Shown: positions 47,256 to 61,360 of the stretch, piece by piece
Position numbering within the stretch: the first letter of the stretch is position 1
Layout of the letters: each line of letters begins with the position of its first letter
NCBI RefSeq assembly: GCF_900114165.1
Contig: NZ_FOSB01000004.1
Span: forward strand, 62,001-126,000
Reading direction: 5' to 3'
Source: Halobacillus dabanensis
GTDB taxonomy: Bacteria; Bacillota; Bacilli; Bacillales; Halobacillaceae
DNA length: 64,000 nucleotides
The notes under the pieces: model-generated
Seen by the model: only the letters and a program-made list of their open reading frames with translations
What the model was told of the DNA's origin: nothing
Database searches by the model: none
Position numbers and translations under genes: made by a program

Positions 47256-48167
47256 TTATTCCACTTCTTCTTCCTTAAACTTGTCTTCCGGGACAAAAAA
47301 ATCCAGGTGCTTGTACAAATTGACAAATTCCCCGGGCAATAATCCACCAAATTCCCCGTCAATATTCAGCTGCATCTTCTCATCTGTCTTTACTTTCACC
47401 CGGCTAGCCGTTGTGTGAATGAACTTCGGATGGTTTAGATGGTTGCCTTGAATAGCGAGCGTGGCCAGCCGGACAAATTCGGCAATGTTCATTTTTTCAA
47501 TGATCATCAAATCAAAAAGGCCGTCGTCCATGCGTGCTGAGGGAGCTAATTTTTCCAGCCCACCGACAGAGTTAGTATTACTGACAAGAAAAAGCATGAT
47601 CTCGCCTTCATACCATTTCCCATCATATTCCATTTCCACCCGGGTCGGTCGGATAGAAGGCAGCATTTCGATTCCTTTTAAATAATAAGCGAGCTGACCG
47701 ATCATCGTCTTCAGCTTACTTGGCACTTCATAGGAAATTTCGGTGATTTTCCCTCCACCAGCAATGTTCATGAAATACTGGTCATTAACGCGGCCGATAT
47801 CGAGGGCATGAGTATAACCTTCTAAAATAATATCGACAGCTTTATGGATGTTTCTTGGTATGTGCAATGCACGGGCAAAATCGTTAGTTGTCCCGACTGG
47901 AATAACACCGAGTTTCGGCTTGTGAGGTTGCTCGGCAAGTCCATTGATCACTTCATTTATGGTTCCGTCTCCTCCGGCTGCGATCACGACGTCAAACTTA
48001 CGATCGACAGCATACTGAGCGGCTTTGACGGCATCGCCAGCACATGTGGTCGCATGGGCGGATGTTTCATATCCGGACTGTTCGAATCGTTGCAGAATGT
48101 CCGGGAGAACCTTACGTATGACTTCTCTTCCAGAGGTCGGGTTATATATAATTCGGGCACGTTTCAT
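47256..48167 (-). CDS. dgkB: Diacylglycerol kinase DgkB
   Basis: A 303-residue soluble lipid kinase that phosphorylates diacylglycerol to phosphatidate for return to phospholipid and lipoteichoic acid synthesis. Seen: IIYNPTSGRE at the N-terminus, the GGDGTINEVINGL nucleotide loop (residues 67-79), then VIPVGTTNDFAR, all features of the DAG kinase catalytic domain. It sits in the conserved position downstream of gatCAB (yerQ in B. subtilis). GGGGGT precedes the ATG at 48167. Confidence 0.94.
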   Translation of the reverse strand: MKRARIIYNPTSGREVIRKVLPDILQRFEQSGYETSAHATTCAGDAVKAAQYAVDRKFDVVIAAGGDGTINEVINGLAEQPHKPKLGVIPVGTTNDFARALHIPRNIHKAVDIILEGYTHALDIGRVNDQYFMNIAGGGKITEISYEVPSKLKTMIGQLAYYLKGIEMLPSIRPTRVEMEYDGKWYEGEIMLFLVSNTNSVGGLEKLAPSARMDDGLFDLMIIEKMNIAEFVRLATLAIQGNHLNHPKFIHTTASRVKVKTDEKMQLNIDGEFGGLLPGEFVNLYKHLDFFVPEDKFKEEEVE

Positions 48168-48275
48168 TAGATGACCCCCTTTTATTCCAAGCGTGTTCCA
48201 TTCTACATCATAGCGTGTTTTCCTGAAATTGCAAACTATTTATATATTATATGATAGGAAGTCCCAAACCATACG

Positions 48276-48308
48276 AAAGCACGCACTTGTGTCACTGTGC
48301 GTGCTTTT
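48276..48308. terminator. Terminator after gatB
   Basis: AAAGCACGCAC / GTGCGTGCTTT, perfect stem with a ten-base loop; T-run on the plus side, weaker on the minus side. It lies between gatB and dgkB. Confidence 0.7.
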
Positions 48309-48326
48309 TCGTGTATATGAGAAGCT

Positions 48327-49757
48327 TTAGCGTTTTTCCATTTCAGCAAGGATGATTTTGTTAACCATCGGTGGGTTCGCTTGCCCTTTTGTCTCTTTCA
48401 TCACTTGACCGACTAAAAAGCCGAGTGCTTTGTCTTTACCGTTTTTGAAATCTTCTATGGACTGTGGGTTGTTATCCATAATGTTAACAACGATTTCTGT
48501 CAATTGACCTTCGTCAGAAATTTGTACGAGTCCTTTTTCTTTGACGATTTTTTCCGGCTCGCCACCATTTTCGACTAGCTCAGTGAAGACTTTCTTCGCA
48601 ATCTTCGAAGAAATCGTACCATCTTCGATCAGTTGGATCAATTTGGCTAGTGATTGTGGTGTAAGTTCAAGCTCATGAAGTTCCTTATAGTGCTTATTCA
48701 TGTAAGCAGAAACTTCCCCCATCAACCAGTTGGATGCTTGCTTGATATCTGCATCTTGAGCGATCGTCTCTTCAAAGAAATCAGAAAGCTCTTTGTTGTT
48801 AGTCAGGACCATTGCGTCGTATTCTGGTAGCTTCAACTCTTCGATGTAGCGTTTCTTACGGGCATCCGGAAGCTCAGGAATTTGCTCATAAATGCGTTGT
48901 TTCCACGCTTCATCGATGTGGAGTGGAACAAGGTCCGGCTCTGGGAAGTAACGATAATCATCAGAACCTTCTTTTACACGCATTAAAATTGTTTCCTTGG
49001 TCTGCTCATCATAGCGGCGTGTTTCTTGAAGAATCTCCCCACCAGAGAGCAATTCTTTCTGCTGACGTTTTTCCTCGAATTCGAGTCCTTTTTGTACGAA
49101 AGAGAAGGAGTTCAAGTTTTTAAGCTCTGTCTTCGTACCGAACTCTTCCTGACCAATCGGGCGGATGGACAGGTTAGCATCACATCTTAGAGACCCTTCT
49201 TCCATTTTACAGTCAGAAACACCAGTGTACTGGATGATGTTTTTCAATGCTTCCAGATAGGCATATGCTTCTTTCGGTGAACGGATGTCCGGCTCTGATA
49301 CAATTTCCACAAGTGGTGTCCCTTGGCGGTTAAAATCGACAAGCGAATAGCCATCATCACTGTGTGTCAGTTTACCAGCATCTTCTTCCATGTGAAGACG
49401 AGTGATCCCGATCCGTTTCTTTTTGCCATCCACTTCTATATCAATGTACCCATTTTCACCGATCGGCTTATCGAATTGAGAAATTTGGTAAGCTTTCGGA
49501 TTGTCTGGATAAAAATAGTTTTTACGATCAAACTTCGTATCAGTAGCAATATCACAATTCAGGGCCATAGCAGCCTTCATTGCGAAATTGACAGCTTCTT
49601 CATTCAAGACAGGAAGAACTCCAGGGTATCCGAGGTCGATCGGGTTGACGTTTGTATTCGGGTCATCTCCGAACATGTTCGGAGACGGGCTGAAGATTTT
49701 AGAATCAGTTTTTAGTTCTACGTGGACTTCAAGTCCGATAATCGTTTCAAAATTCAT
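48327..49757 (-). CDS. gatB: Asp/Glu-tRNA amidotransferase subunit B
   Basis: A 476-residue subunit of the GatCAB complex, which converts Glu-tRNA(Gln) and Asp-tRNA(Asn) to the amide forms. GatB carries the kinase site that activates the acyl group and binds tRNA. Seen: [15 protein letters not shown] at the start, [22 protein letters not shown] and the C-terminal YqeY-like tail ending in ...IILAEMEKR. The ATG at 49757 overlaps the gatA stop by four bases. It is the last gene of gatCAB. Confidence 0.97.
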   Translation of the reverse strand: MNFETIIGLEVHVELKTDSKIFSPSPNMFGDDPNTNVNPIDLGYPGVLPVLNEEAVNFAMKAAMALNCDIATDTKFDRKNYFYPDNPKAYQISQFDKPIGENGYIDIEVDGKKKRIGITRLHMEEDAGKLTHSDDGYSLVDFNRQGTPLVEIVSEPDIRSPKEAYAYLEALKNIIQYTGVSDCKMEEGSLRCDANLSIRPIGQEEFGTKTELKNLNSFSFVQKGLEFEEKRQQKELLSGGEILQETRRYDEQTKETILMRVKEGSDDYRYFPEPDLVPLHIDEAWKQRIYEQIPELPDARKKRYIEELKLPEYDAMVLTNNKELSDFFEETIAQDADIKQASNWLMGEVSAYMNKHYKELHELELTPQSLAKLIQLIEDGTISSKIAKKVFTELVENGGEPEKIVKEKGLVQISDEGQLTEIVVNIMDNNPQSIEDFKNGKDKALGFLVGQVMKETKGQANPPMVNKIILAEMEKR

Positions 49758-51226
49758 GAGCGCGCACCTCCAAGGGACGGGCGTTGTTTATGATATTCAG
49801 TTGCCTGTTCGAAGGCGTGTGCGGCACGATAAACCGTACCTTCATCAAAGTGCTTCCCGATGATCTGCAATCCGATTGGAAGTCCATCACCAGAGAACCC
49901 ACAAGGAATAGAGATTCCAGGTACACCGGCAAGGTTTACAGGAATCGTCAAAATATCGTTGGCATACATCGTCATCGGATCATCCACTTTGTCCCCGACT
50001 TTAAAGGCGGGTGTCGGCGTTGTCGGTCCAATGATGACATCATAATCTTCGAATACTTTTTCAAAATCGTTTTTAATTAATGTACGTACTTGCTGAGCCT
50101 TCTTGTAATACGCATCATAATAACCAGAACTCAATGCGAATGTTCCAAGCATGATTCGGCGCTTCACTTCATCTCCGAAGCCTTCTGCACGGGACCGCTT
50201 GAACATATCAAGCATTGTTTCTGCATCTTCGGCGCGCTTGCCGTAACGAACACCATCGAAACGGGCCAGGTTAGCGGACGCTTCAGAAGAAGAGAGCAAA
50301 TAGTAAGTGGATAGCGCGTACTTAGAGTGAGGAAGGGAAACTTCTTCCCATGTAGCGCCCATTTTTTCATATTCCTTAAGAGCAGCTTGCACCGCTTCTT
50401 TTACTTCCGTAGAAACACCTTCAGCGAGATATTCTTTCGGAACAGCGATCTTCAGGCCTTTTACGTCACCTGTAAGAGATTCTGTGTACTTTGGAACTTC
50501 TACATTCGCAGAAGTCGAATCCATTTTGTCGTGTCCTGCAATCGTCTCTAGTAAAAAGGCATTGTCCTCAACGTTACGAGTAATTGGGCCGATCTGGTCT
50601 AGCGAGGACGCGAATGCAATCAAACCAAAACGGGAAACACGACCATAAGTCGGCTTCAACCCTACAACACCGCAGTATGCAGCTGGTTGACGGATTGAAC
50701 CACCAGTATCAGAACCTAAGGAGTAAGGAACTTCTCCCGCGGCTACCGCAACAGCCGAGCCACCACTTGATCCACCTGGAACATAATCCGTGTTCCAAGG
50801 GTTGCGGGCAGCTGCATAGCTGGAGTTTTCATTGGAAGAACCCATCGCAAATTCATCCATATTCAATTTACCAATCGTGACGGACTTTGCATCGTTCAAC
50901 TTATTGACGACCGTCGCATCATAAAGTGGCTCTTCAAAGTTAGAAAGGAACTGACTTCCTGCTGTTGTCCGCAAACCTTTAGTAACGATATTATCTTTTA
51001 CACCGATTGGAAGACCAAACAACTTCGCATCAGCATTTCCTCGTTCTTGATCAAGCTCAGCCGCCTTCTGTTTCGCCGCTTCTTTGTTCAAGGTGATGAA
51101 CGCCTGGACTTCTTCGTCTACTTCTTCAATTCGCTTATAGGACTCTTCCACTAGATCGGTCACAGAGATTTCTTTGTTATGTAGCTTCTCTTGAAGCTCA
51201 CGCAATGTATAGTCAAATAAAGACAT
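49754..51226 (-). CDS. gatA: Asp/Glu-tRNA amidotransferase subunit A
   Basis: A 490-residue amidase that releases ammonia from glutamine and channels it to GatB. The catalytic Lys is in IGVKDNI, the cis-Ser and nucleophile Ser in [14 protein letters not shown] and [11 protein letters not shown]. Second gene of gatCAB, 12 bases after gatC. The AGGAGG-like GAGGTT site lies just before the ATG at 51226. Confidence 0.97.
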   Translation of the reverse strand: MSLFDYTLRELQEKLHNKEISVTDLVEESYKRIEEVDEEVQAFITLNKEAAKQKAAELDQERGNADAKLFGLPIGVKDNIVTKGLRTTAGSQFLSNFEEPLYDATVVNKLNDAKSVTIGKLNMDEFAMGSSNENSSYAAARNPWNTDYVPGGSSGGSAVAVAAGEVPYSLGSDTGGSIRQPAAYCGVVGLKPTYGRVSRFGLIAFASSLDQIGPITRNVEDNAFLLETIAGHDKMDSTSANVEVPKYTESLTGDVKGLKIAVPKEYLAEGVSTEVKEAVQAALKEYEKMGATWEEVSLPHSKYALSTYYLLSSSEASANLARFDGVRYGKRAEDAETMLDMFKRSRAEGFGDEVKRRIMLGTFALSSGYYDAYYKKAQQVRTLIKNDFEKVFEDYDVIIGPTTPTPAFKVGDKVDDPMTMYANDILTIPVNLAGVPGISIPCGFSGDGLPIGLQIIGKHFDEGTVYRAAHAFEQATEYHKQRPSLGGARS

Positions 51227-51238
51227 CGTCGAACCTCC

Positions 51239-51529
51239 TTATTCCAATACGGATGGCACTTTGAACTGCCCATCCTGTTTGTCTGGTGCATTTTGCAGTG
51301 CATCATCCTGTGTGATCCACTTCTTCGGCTCGTCCTTACGCATAACGTTCTTCAAGTCAAGAACGTGTGTCGTAGGTTCAACGCCGGTTGTATCGAGTTC
51401 ATTCAATTGTTCGGCATACGTGATGATGTCATCAAGTTGTTTTGTGAATGTTGTTGCTTCTTCTTCCGTGATTGCAAGACGCGCAAGATTCGCGACATGC
51501 TTCACTTCGTCTTTGCTAATTCTGGACAT
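51239..51529 (-). CDS. gatC: Asp/Glu-tRNA amidotransferase subunit C
   Basis: A 96-residue linker subunit that clamps GatA to GatB. It has the family layout [16 protein letters not shown] near the N-terminus and LRKDEP-type RKDEPKKW before the C-terminal end. First gene of gatCAB; GGAGGTCGC lies before the ATG at 51529. A long hairpin (51644-51690) and a repeat element lie upstream, between it and putP. Confidence 0.95.
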   Translation of the reverse strand: MSRISKDEVKHVANLARLAITEEEATTFTKQLDDIITYAEQLNELDTTGVEPTTHVLDLKNVMRKDEPKKWITQDDALQNAPDKQDGQFKVPSVLE

Positions 51530-51643
51530 AATGCGACCTCCATTTCGATCTCACATAATATATGATCATACCAAATTTCAGAATCCATTTTCAACGTACG
51601 TTGCACACCTTTCTTATCTTAACATATCAGCCTGGCGCTGTCT

Positions 51644-51690
51644 TATATCGGAACAAGGAGGATTTTAATAAGCCTCGTTGTTCCGATATA
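51644..51690. repeat. Long hairpin upstream of gatC
   Basis: TATATCGGAACAAGGAG pairs with CTCGTTGTTCCGATATA (one mismatch) around a 13-base loop. There is no T-run, so it is unlikely to be a terminator. It adjoins the repeat element to the right. Confidence 0.6.
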
Positions 51691-51712
51691 TGGCAGCATT
51701 TGGAGAACTCGA

Positions 51713-51945
51713 TTTCGAGACTTTAGTGGGAGTTTGGGGGCTACGGGAAAAGGTTCGCTTTCCGTGGGGCGGGCGGTGAGCCTCATCGAGCTAAAGCTCT
51801 GCGGGGTCTCACCTGTCCCGCAGATCCCACAGGGCGCACAGTCCGAGGAAGCTTGCCGTCTTCCCCGCGGAAAGCGAGTAGCTTCCAAGCCCCCATTCGC
51901 ACTTCAACAGATGTCTCGAAACGGAACCTTCAAGAATAGGGAGCT
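51713..51945. repeat. MITE/REP-like intergenic repeat, uninterrupted copy
   Basis: A ~230-base element with imperfect inverted ends: TTTCGAGAC at 51713 against GTCTCGAAA at 51913, and inner CTTTCCGTGGGG (51758) against CCCCGCGGAAAG (about 51865-51876). The core reads GGCGGTGAGCCTC ... GGGGTCTCACCTGTCCCG. Its right end AGAATAGGGAGCT matches, inverted, the left end of the copy at 884. No ORF with a ribosome site is present. Confidence 0.65.
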
Positions 51946-51962
51946 TATATGGAAGAGTTGAC

Positions 51963-52003
51963 GAAAGAAATCCTCGACCTTTGGGGCCGAGGATTTCTTT
52001 CTT
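51963..52003. terminator. Terminator of putP
   Basis: AAAGAAATCCTCG / CGAGGATTTCTTT around ACCTTTGGGGC, with T-runs; directly after the putP stop. Confidence 0.85.
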
Positions 52004-52008
52004 ATAAA

Positions 52009-53520
52009 TTAATGATTTTTAGCTTTGTTGAAAGATTCAACTACAGCTTTTGGTGGTGTACCAGCTAAACTTATAAGAATAGCAACAAGACCACTCAATA
52101 AGAAACCAGGTACGAGTTCATAAAGATCGAAGAACCCGCCACTCAAGAAGTCTCCCCATACAACGACTGTAACAGCACCGACGATGATACCTGCGAGGGC
52201 ACCATTACGTGTGATTCCGCTCCAGAACAAGGACAAGATTATGATCGGACCAAATGCGGCACCGAAACCTGCCCAAGCGTAAGATACAAGGCTAAGAACG
52301 GTACTGTCTGGGTTACCAGCAAGTAGAACAGCAATCAAAGCGATTGCAGCTACCGCAAAACGACCAACCCATACCAATTCTTTTTCTGATGCATTCTTAC
52401 GGAAGATTGCTTTGTAGAAGTCCTCTGCAAGTGCTGAAGAAGATACAAGCAACTGAGAGTCAATCGTACTCATGATGGCAGATAGGATTGCTGCCAGCAA
52501 GATACCTGCAATGACAGGGTGGAACAAGATTTGTGAAAACGTAATGAAAATTTTCTCAGAGTCGGCAAGCATTTGGATGCCGCCTTCTGTTATAACTTCT
52601 GCGTTAAATGTAGAAAGATCGGCTACATCTGCTGTGTTGATATAAGCAAGTCCGAATAGACCTGTGAAAATTGCACCATATAGACCTAGAACCATCCAAC
52701 CGATACCGATCAGTCGAGCTTTCGGTACATCTTTAGCTGAGCGTAGAGCCATAAAACGAACAAGGATATGTGGCTGACCGAAGTATCCAAGCCCCCATGC
52801 AAGGGAGGAGATGATGGCCAGGGCACCGACACCTTGAACCATGTTCAAGTAGGTTGGGTCGATTTGAGCAACTGCATTTGTCGCTTCATTCCATCCACCT
52901 AACTCAGATACAGCAACGATCGGCACTGCAATCAAGGCGAAGAACATTAGGATACCTTGAACAAAGTCTGTCCAACTTACCGCTAGGAATCCACCTAAGA
53001 AAGTGTAAGAAATGGTTACAATTGCGCCTAACCACAGCGCTTGTGTATAACTCAATGCAAAAGAAGCTTCGAACAGCTTCGCACCAGCGACCATACCGGA
53101 AGAGGTGTAGAAGGTAAAGAATAATAAAATAACAGCTGCAGAGATGACACGTAAGATATGGGAATGGTCTTGGAAACGGTTCTCAAGATAGTCTGGAACA
53201 GTAATGGAGTCGTTCGCAACCTCCGTGAATATACGCAGACGACGCGCTACAAACTGCCAGTTTAAGTATGCACCAATAGCTAGGCCGACACCAATCCAGG
53301 CTCCAGATAGACCACCTGCATAAATGGCACCTGGTAAACCTAGCAGCAACCAGCCACTCATATCAGAAGCACCAGCTGATAGTGCGGCTACTCCTGGACC
53401 TAAACGACGACCACCTAAGACATAATCTGATAAATCAGATGTTAGACGATAAGCTGCAAAACCGATCCCCAGCATACCGATTAAATAAACAATAAACGTT
53501 ATTAACGTTGCAGTACTCAT
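52009..53520 (-). CDS. putP: Sodium/proline symporter PutP (OpuE type)
   Basis: A 503-residue, 13-segment member of the SSS family that imports proline with sodium. Seen: DYVLGGRRLGPGVAALSAGASDMSGWLLLG (the Na+-site region, residues 32-61), the SYTFLGGFLAVSWTDFVQGI motif, GYFGQPHILVRFMA, and SAIMSTIDSQLLVSSSALAED. In B. subtilis the orthologue OpuE takes up proline as an osmoprotectant and lies at the same map position before gatCAB. A P5C dehydrogenase gene lies upstream here, so it may feed catabolism. A 41-residue membrane ORF ends six bases before its ATG. Confidence 0.95.
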   Translation of the reverse strand: MSTATLITFIVYLIGMLGIGFAAYRLTSDLSDYVLGGRRLGPGVAALSAGASDMSGWLLLGLPGAIYAGGLSGAWIGVGLAIGAYLNWQFVARRLRIFTEVANDSITVPDYLENRFQDHSHILRVISAAVILLFFTFYTSSGMVAGAKLFEASFALSYTQALWLGAIVTISYTFLGGFLAVSWTDFVQGILMFFALIAVPIVAVSELGGWNEATNAVAQIDPTYLNMVQGVGALAIISSLAWGLGYFGQPHILVRFMALRSAKDVPKARLIGIGWMVLGLYGAIFTGLFGLAYINTADVADLSTFNAEVITEGGIQMLADSEKIFITFSQILFHPVIAGILLAAILSAIMSTIDSQLLVSSSALAEDFYKAIFRKNASEKELVWVGRFAVAAIALIAVLLAGNPDSTVLSLVSYAWAGFGAAFGPIIILSLFWSGITRNGALAGIIVGAVTVVVWGDFLSGGFFDLYELVPGFLLSGLVAILISLAGTPPKAVVESFNKAKNH

Positions 53521-53526
53521 GTTTTG

Positions 53527-53652
53527 TTATTCGCTCCTCTCAGTGAATAGTGTAATGATAGATAGAATGATTAAGATTGGCATTGGGACAAATAACCAGA
53601 ACCATGTTGCCCCAGCGATTGATGCTGATGTTGCAGTAGCGAGTTCAAACAC
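53527..53652 (-). CDS. Small membrane protein preceding putP, 41 aa
   Basis: A GTG start at 53652 with GGGAGGTGG just before it gives a 41-residue product with one hydrophobic segment (ATWFWLFVPMPILIILSIIT) and an acidic, hydrophilic tail. It ends six bases before the putP ATG, with GAGAGGAGCG of its last codons as the putP ribosome site, so the two genes are coupled. Small accessory subunits occur beside other SSS symporters (for example YhdT with PanF); that this is one is inference. Confidence 0.65.
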   Translation of the reverse strand: MFELATATSASIAGATWFWLFVPMPILIILSIITLFTERSE

Positions 53653-53712
53653 ATTTCCACCTCCCAGGCCTTAGTATATACAATCCTATGCAATCGCACC
53701 GACGCATGATTC

Positions 53713-53731
53713 TTAAGTCACAAAGACTTAA
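53713..53731. promoter_or_regulatory. Perfect inverted repeat in the putP leader
   Basis: TTAAGTCTTTGTGACTTAA on the minus strand: two 7-base arms around TTTGT. It lies between the predicted promoter and the small ORF, where it could be an operator or RNA hairpin. Confidence 0.5.
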
Positions 53732-53756
53732 AAAATCCAAACACAGGTACCACTAT

Positions 53757-53785
53757 ATCATATAACTTTAATCGGAACATTGCAA
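53757..53785 (-). promoter_or_regulatory. Candidate promoter of the putP operon
   Basis: TTGCAA, 17 bases, TATGAT on the minus strand, about 105 bases before the small ORF. The strongly AT-rich flank supports a promoter. OpuE of B. subtilis is known to have an additional sigma-B promoter; no good match was seen here. Confidence 0.5.
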
Positions 53786-53962
53786 AAATTTAGATATTTT
53801 ATCATATTTGAATTTTTATACATATAACCGGTATAAAAATACACATATGTGACATTTTTATGATAAACATTCACAAAATTTATTTTTTAAATTTTTATAT
53901 GGATGTAAAAATGGGGAATATTCCCCTTTTCGAGATGTAGTTAGTATGTTCCATTCCCTATA

Positions 53963-54003
53963 AAAAAATCCCCTTTCTCTTTGTGGGAGAAAAGGGATTT
54001 TTT
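53963..54003 (-). terminator. Terminator of pruA
   Basis: AAAAATCCCTTTTCTC / GAGAAAGGGGATTTTT arms around CCACAAA with T-rich flanks; it ends ten bases beyond the pruA stop. Confidence 0.85.
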
Positions 54004-54014
54004 CAGTCCGTTCA

Positions 54015-55565
54015 TTATAACATTTCGGAAGTGGTTTTTCCTTGCATATGATGGATCAAATAATCAGGACCACCCGCTTTGGAATCAGTACCGGACATGT
54101 TGAATCCACCAAATGGATGATAACCGACGATAGCTGCCGTACACCCGCGATTAAAGTACAAGTTCCCGACATGGAAGTCTTCACGGGCCATTTCAATGTG
54201 CTCACGGTTATTGGAGATGACCGCACCTGTCAGACCGTACTCTGTATTATTAGCAATTTCAATCGCTTCCTTAAACGACTTTGCTTTCGTAAATCCGACA
54301 ACAGGACCGAAGATTTCCTCTTGCATGAGGCGAGCATCCGGGGCAAGGTCAGCAAAAACGGTCGGTGCGACAAACCACCCTTTGCTGTCATCCCCTTTTC
54401 CACCTGTCATCAGCTTACCCTCTTTCTTGCCGATTTCAATATAGTCCATAATTTTATCATAGGCGCTCTGGTCGATGACTGGGCCCATATAATTGCTATT
54501 ATCAGTCGGATCCCCGTAATTGACTTGTTCCTTCGTTTTCTGGACTACTCGGTCTAGGAGCTCATCGTATACTTCTTCGTGGGCAACGACTCGTGAACAT
54601 GCCGAACATTTTTGACCAGAGAAGCCAAACGCGGAATACGTAATGGCATCTGCTGCAAGCTCAAGATCGGATTCACTATCGACGACGATGGTATCTTTCC
54701 CTCCCATTTCAATGATCGTACGTTTCAACCACTTTTGACCTTCATGGACTTTTGCAGCACGCTCAAACAAACGGGTACCGACTTCACGAGAACCAGTGAA
54801 GCTGATAAACCGTGTGCGCGGGTGATCGACAAGATAGTCGCCCACCTCTTTCCCGCTGCCAGGAATGTAGTTAATAACCCCATTCGGAAGACCTGCTTCT
54901 TCTAACACTTCCATCATTTTATAAGCAATGATGGGCGTTGCACTGGCCGGCTTCAGAAGCACTGTATTTCCAGACACCATCGCTGCGACCGTTGTTCCAC
55001 ACATGATCGCAAAAAGGAAATTCCACGGGGAGATGACTACTCCTACACCCAGAGGGATGTAATGGAAACGGTTATTCTCAATTGGACGAGAATTGATTTC
55101 CACCCCTTTATCGATTTCTAACATTTGCCGCCCATAAAATTCCAAAAAGTCGATCGCTTCTGCGGTATCCGCGTCCGCTTCTTTCCATGGCTTTCCACCT
55201 TCTTTTACAAGATGAGCGGTAAACTCATGCTTGCGGCGACGAACGATTGCGGCCGCGCGGAACAAGATGTCTGCACGGAACTGCGCTTTCGTCTTGCGCC
55301 ACCAGTCGAACGTTTCGTCTGCTATCTTATGAGCTTTTTCAGCTAGATCCTGATTCGCTTTCGATACATAGCCAATCACTTCTTTTTTATTGGCAGGATT
55401 CACAACTTTAATTTTTTCATCTGTCATGATACGCTCTCCGCCGATAATAAGTGGATAGTCCTTGCCAAGGTCTGCTTCAGCCTGTTTAATTGCAGCTTCT
55501 AGAGCCTTTCGGTTTTCTTCCACTGTGAAGTCAGTAAATGGTTCATGTTTGTAAGGGACCACCAT
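54015..55565 (-). CDS. pruA: L-glutamate gamma-semialdehyde (P5C) dehydrogenase
   Basis: A 516-residue NAD-dependent aldehyde dehydrogenase oxidising P5C/glutamate semialdehyde to glutamate, the second step of proline and arginine breakdown. Catalytic Glu in IIEMGGKDT, nucleophile Cys in [15 protein letters not shown]-site FTGSREVG, and the substrate pocket region [10 protein letters not shown]. The whole length and the [10 protein letters not shown] form mark the RocA/PruA type. AAGGAGG precedes the ATG at 55565. Proline dehydrogenase is not in the window; putP follows downstream on the same strand. Confidence 0.96.
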   Translation of the reverse strand: MVVPYKHEPFTDFTVEENRKALEAAIKQAEADLGKDYPLIIGGERIMTDEKIKVVNPANKKEVIGYVSKANQDLAEKAHKIADETFDWWRKTKAQFRADILFRAAAIVRRRKHEFTAHLVKEGGKPWKEADADTAEAIDFLEFYGRQMLEIDKGVEINSRPIENNRFHYIPLGVGVVISPWNFLFAIMCGTTVAAMVSGNTVLLKPASATPIIAYKMMEVLEEAGLPNGVINYIPGSGKEVGDYLVDHPRTRFISFTGSREVGTRLFERAAKVHEGQKWLKRTIIEMGGKDTIVVDSESDLELAADAITYSAFGFSGQKCSACSRVVAHEEVYDELLDRVVQKTKEQVNYGDPTDNSNYMGPVIDQSAYDKIMDYIEIGKKEGKLMTGGKGDDSKGWFVAPTVFADLAPDARLMQEEIFGPVVGFTKAKSFKEAIEIANNTEYGLTGAVISNNREHIEMAREDFHVGNLYFNRGCTAAIVGYHPFGGFNMSGTDSKAGGPDYLIHHMQGKTTSEML

Positions 55566-55858
55566 AAAAAACCGCCTCCTTGAAAGTAAATGGGTGACGC
55601 TATGTAATTTTTAGAAAATTACCACATTAAGCGTTTCCAAAACTATTCTACCGTAACTTGAATGTAACTTCAAATCAATATGCCTCATTTTAGTCCAAAT
55701 ATCACTTTATATATAATTTATTATCTTAATAATACTATATAGTCTTTATTCCTCGTATTTTTTCTTATTTTGTCGAAAAATACGATCAAGTTTCTTCCAT
55801 ATAATAAGATACGTATACAGGTACTTATTAAAAACCACAAAAAAATCTTGATAATAAC
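55566..55858. other. AT-rich intergenic region upstream of pruA
   Basis: It holds the pruA leader and promoter. No consensus promoter with good spacing was found and no ORF with a ribosome site. A sequence ATACGTATAC near 55811 has no evident partner. Confidence 0.35.
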
Positions 55859-55885
55859 AAACCGCCCAGATAATCTGGACGGTTT
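55859..55885 (-). terminator. Terminator of the pcrB-pcrA-ligA-camS operon
   Basis: AAACCGTCCAGA / TCTGGGCGGTTT with loop TTAT, followed by GTTATTA on the minus strand, just after the camS stop. Confidence 0.75.
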
Positions 55886-55888
55886 GAG

Positions 55889-57064
55889 TTATTCATACAC
55901 ATGCACAAACGGTTCTTGCTCTCCTGCTTTTTTGACAATCAAGCTTTCCGTTTCATCCATACTATGAATATTTATCTGGACATTATAATGGTCAGCAAAC
56001 ATTTCGTTGACTAGACTATAGACATACTGGGTAAAACCAACGACTTCCGATTCTGACTGGAACTGTATCGGAATTTCGATGGATATGTCGCGCAAGTTGT
56101 TATCCACATAAAAGCCATTTCCGATCATCCCTACGAAATTAGGAAAGTAATCAGATACCTCTTTTCTAAAGTCGGAGAAAATCTGAGCGTCATCGAAATG
56201 ATTCTCTTCTGCTTCATCTGATGGAAAAAGAACATGTTTTTCATTAATCGAATTCCATCCGCTGACAGTACTAGACGATTCATCGACATATGCTTTGCTT
56301 AAAAACTTGCCTGGGATTTTGGAACTTGCTTCTTCCTCTTCGTACAGCGCGAATACGACCGGAACATCTTTCAGTTCTTCTCTCTCACGAATTCGCTGTA
56401 AGATTTCATCTGCGTACTCTTTCCCTTTTTGTAGAAGTTCTTCTGTCGAATGGTCTACAGAATAACTCCGATCATCTGCCGTAAAGTTGTAGACAGTTCG
56501 CAAGGAAATTCCGATAGTGACACCACTTAGCTCCACGACGTTCTCATCTTTTTTCACTAAGTAATTTTGTTCGATGATATTGGAGATATATCGAGGGTTT
56601 TCCCGGAATTCTTCCTCACTCGCCTCCTCTTCATTCAATTCAGGGTTGAGACCGTCTTCTACATCTTCGGGATCCTGGTCTTCGTCAGGTTGTACGTTGC
56701 CTTCACGTCCGAGCCAGGTGAACAAAGTATCCCCATCCAGGTATTGCCCCGGCTGGAAAAAATAATCATCGGGACTGAAGTATTCTTTCGAATGACGCCT
56801 TAGTCCTCGTTCGAATTCATCGATATCCATCCTGTTTCCCATTTGATTCGTCGTGACAGTCCGGGCGCTGGACACCTTGGGACTGCTTTCCGTTAAAATC
56901 ATCCGATAATCTTGTTCCGACATATTGTAGTTCGGAATAATGGCGGATTGGTTGTTGCTTTCATCCTTTGTTTCCTGGATGACTTCTTCCCTGTTGTCAA
57001 AAACAGGCGTACACGCGCTTATGACGAGCAGTGAACTTAGTAACAGTGCGTGCATCTTCCTCAT
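55889..57064 (-). CDS. camS: CamS family sex pheromone lipoprotein (YerH)
   Basis: A 391-residue lipoprotein; its signal peptide ends with lipobox VISAC (Cys about residue 18). The mature part is soluble and very acidic. CamS proteins are named for an enterococcal peptide pheromone cut from the signal peptide, but their cellular role in Bacillus is unknown. It follows ligA in the same order as in B. subtilis (yerH). The ATG at 57064 was chosen because GGGAG lies nine bases before it; the GTG at 57073 is too close to it. Confidence 0.9.
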   Translation of the reverse strand: MRKMHALLLSSLLVISACTPVFDNREEVIQETKDESNNQSAIIPNYNMSEQDYRMILTESSPKVSSARTVTTNQMGNRMDIDEFERGLRRHSKEYFSPDDYFFQPGQYLDGDTLFTWLGREGNVQPDEDQDPEDVEDGLNPELNEEEASEEEFRENPRYISNIIEQNYLVKKDENVVELSGVTIGISLRTVYNFTADDRSYSVDHSTEELLQKGKEYADEILQRIREREELKDVPVVFALYEEEEASSKIPGKFLSKAYVDESSSTVSGWNSINEKHVLFPSDEAEENHFDDAQIFSDFRKEVSDYFPNFVGMIGNGFYVDNNLRDISIEIPIQFQSESEVVGFTQYVYSLVNEMFADHYNVQINIHSMDETESLIVKKAGEQEPFVHVYE

Positions 57065-57104
57065 GCTTTCCACTCCCTTAATAAACCTAAAACTGACCTA
57101 CTGA

Positions 57105-61356
<4,252 letters not shown>

Positions 61357-61360
<4 letters not shown>

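Noticed and set aside
54042-54557. Plus-strand 171-codon frame inside pruA
   Set aside because: Antisense to a clear aldehyde dehydrogenase gene, without start signals.
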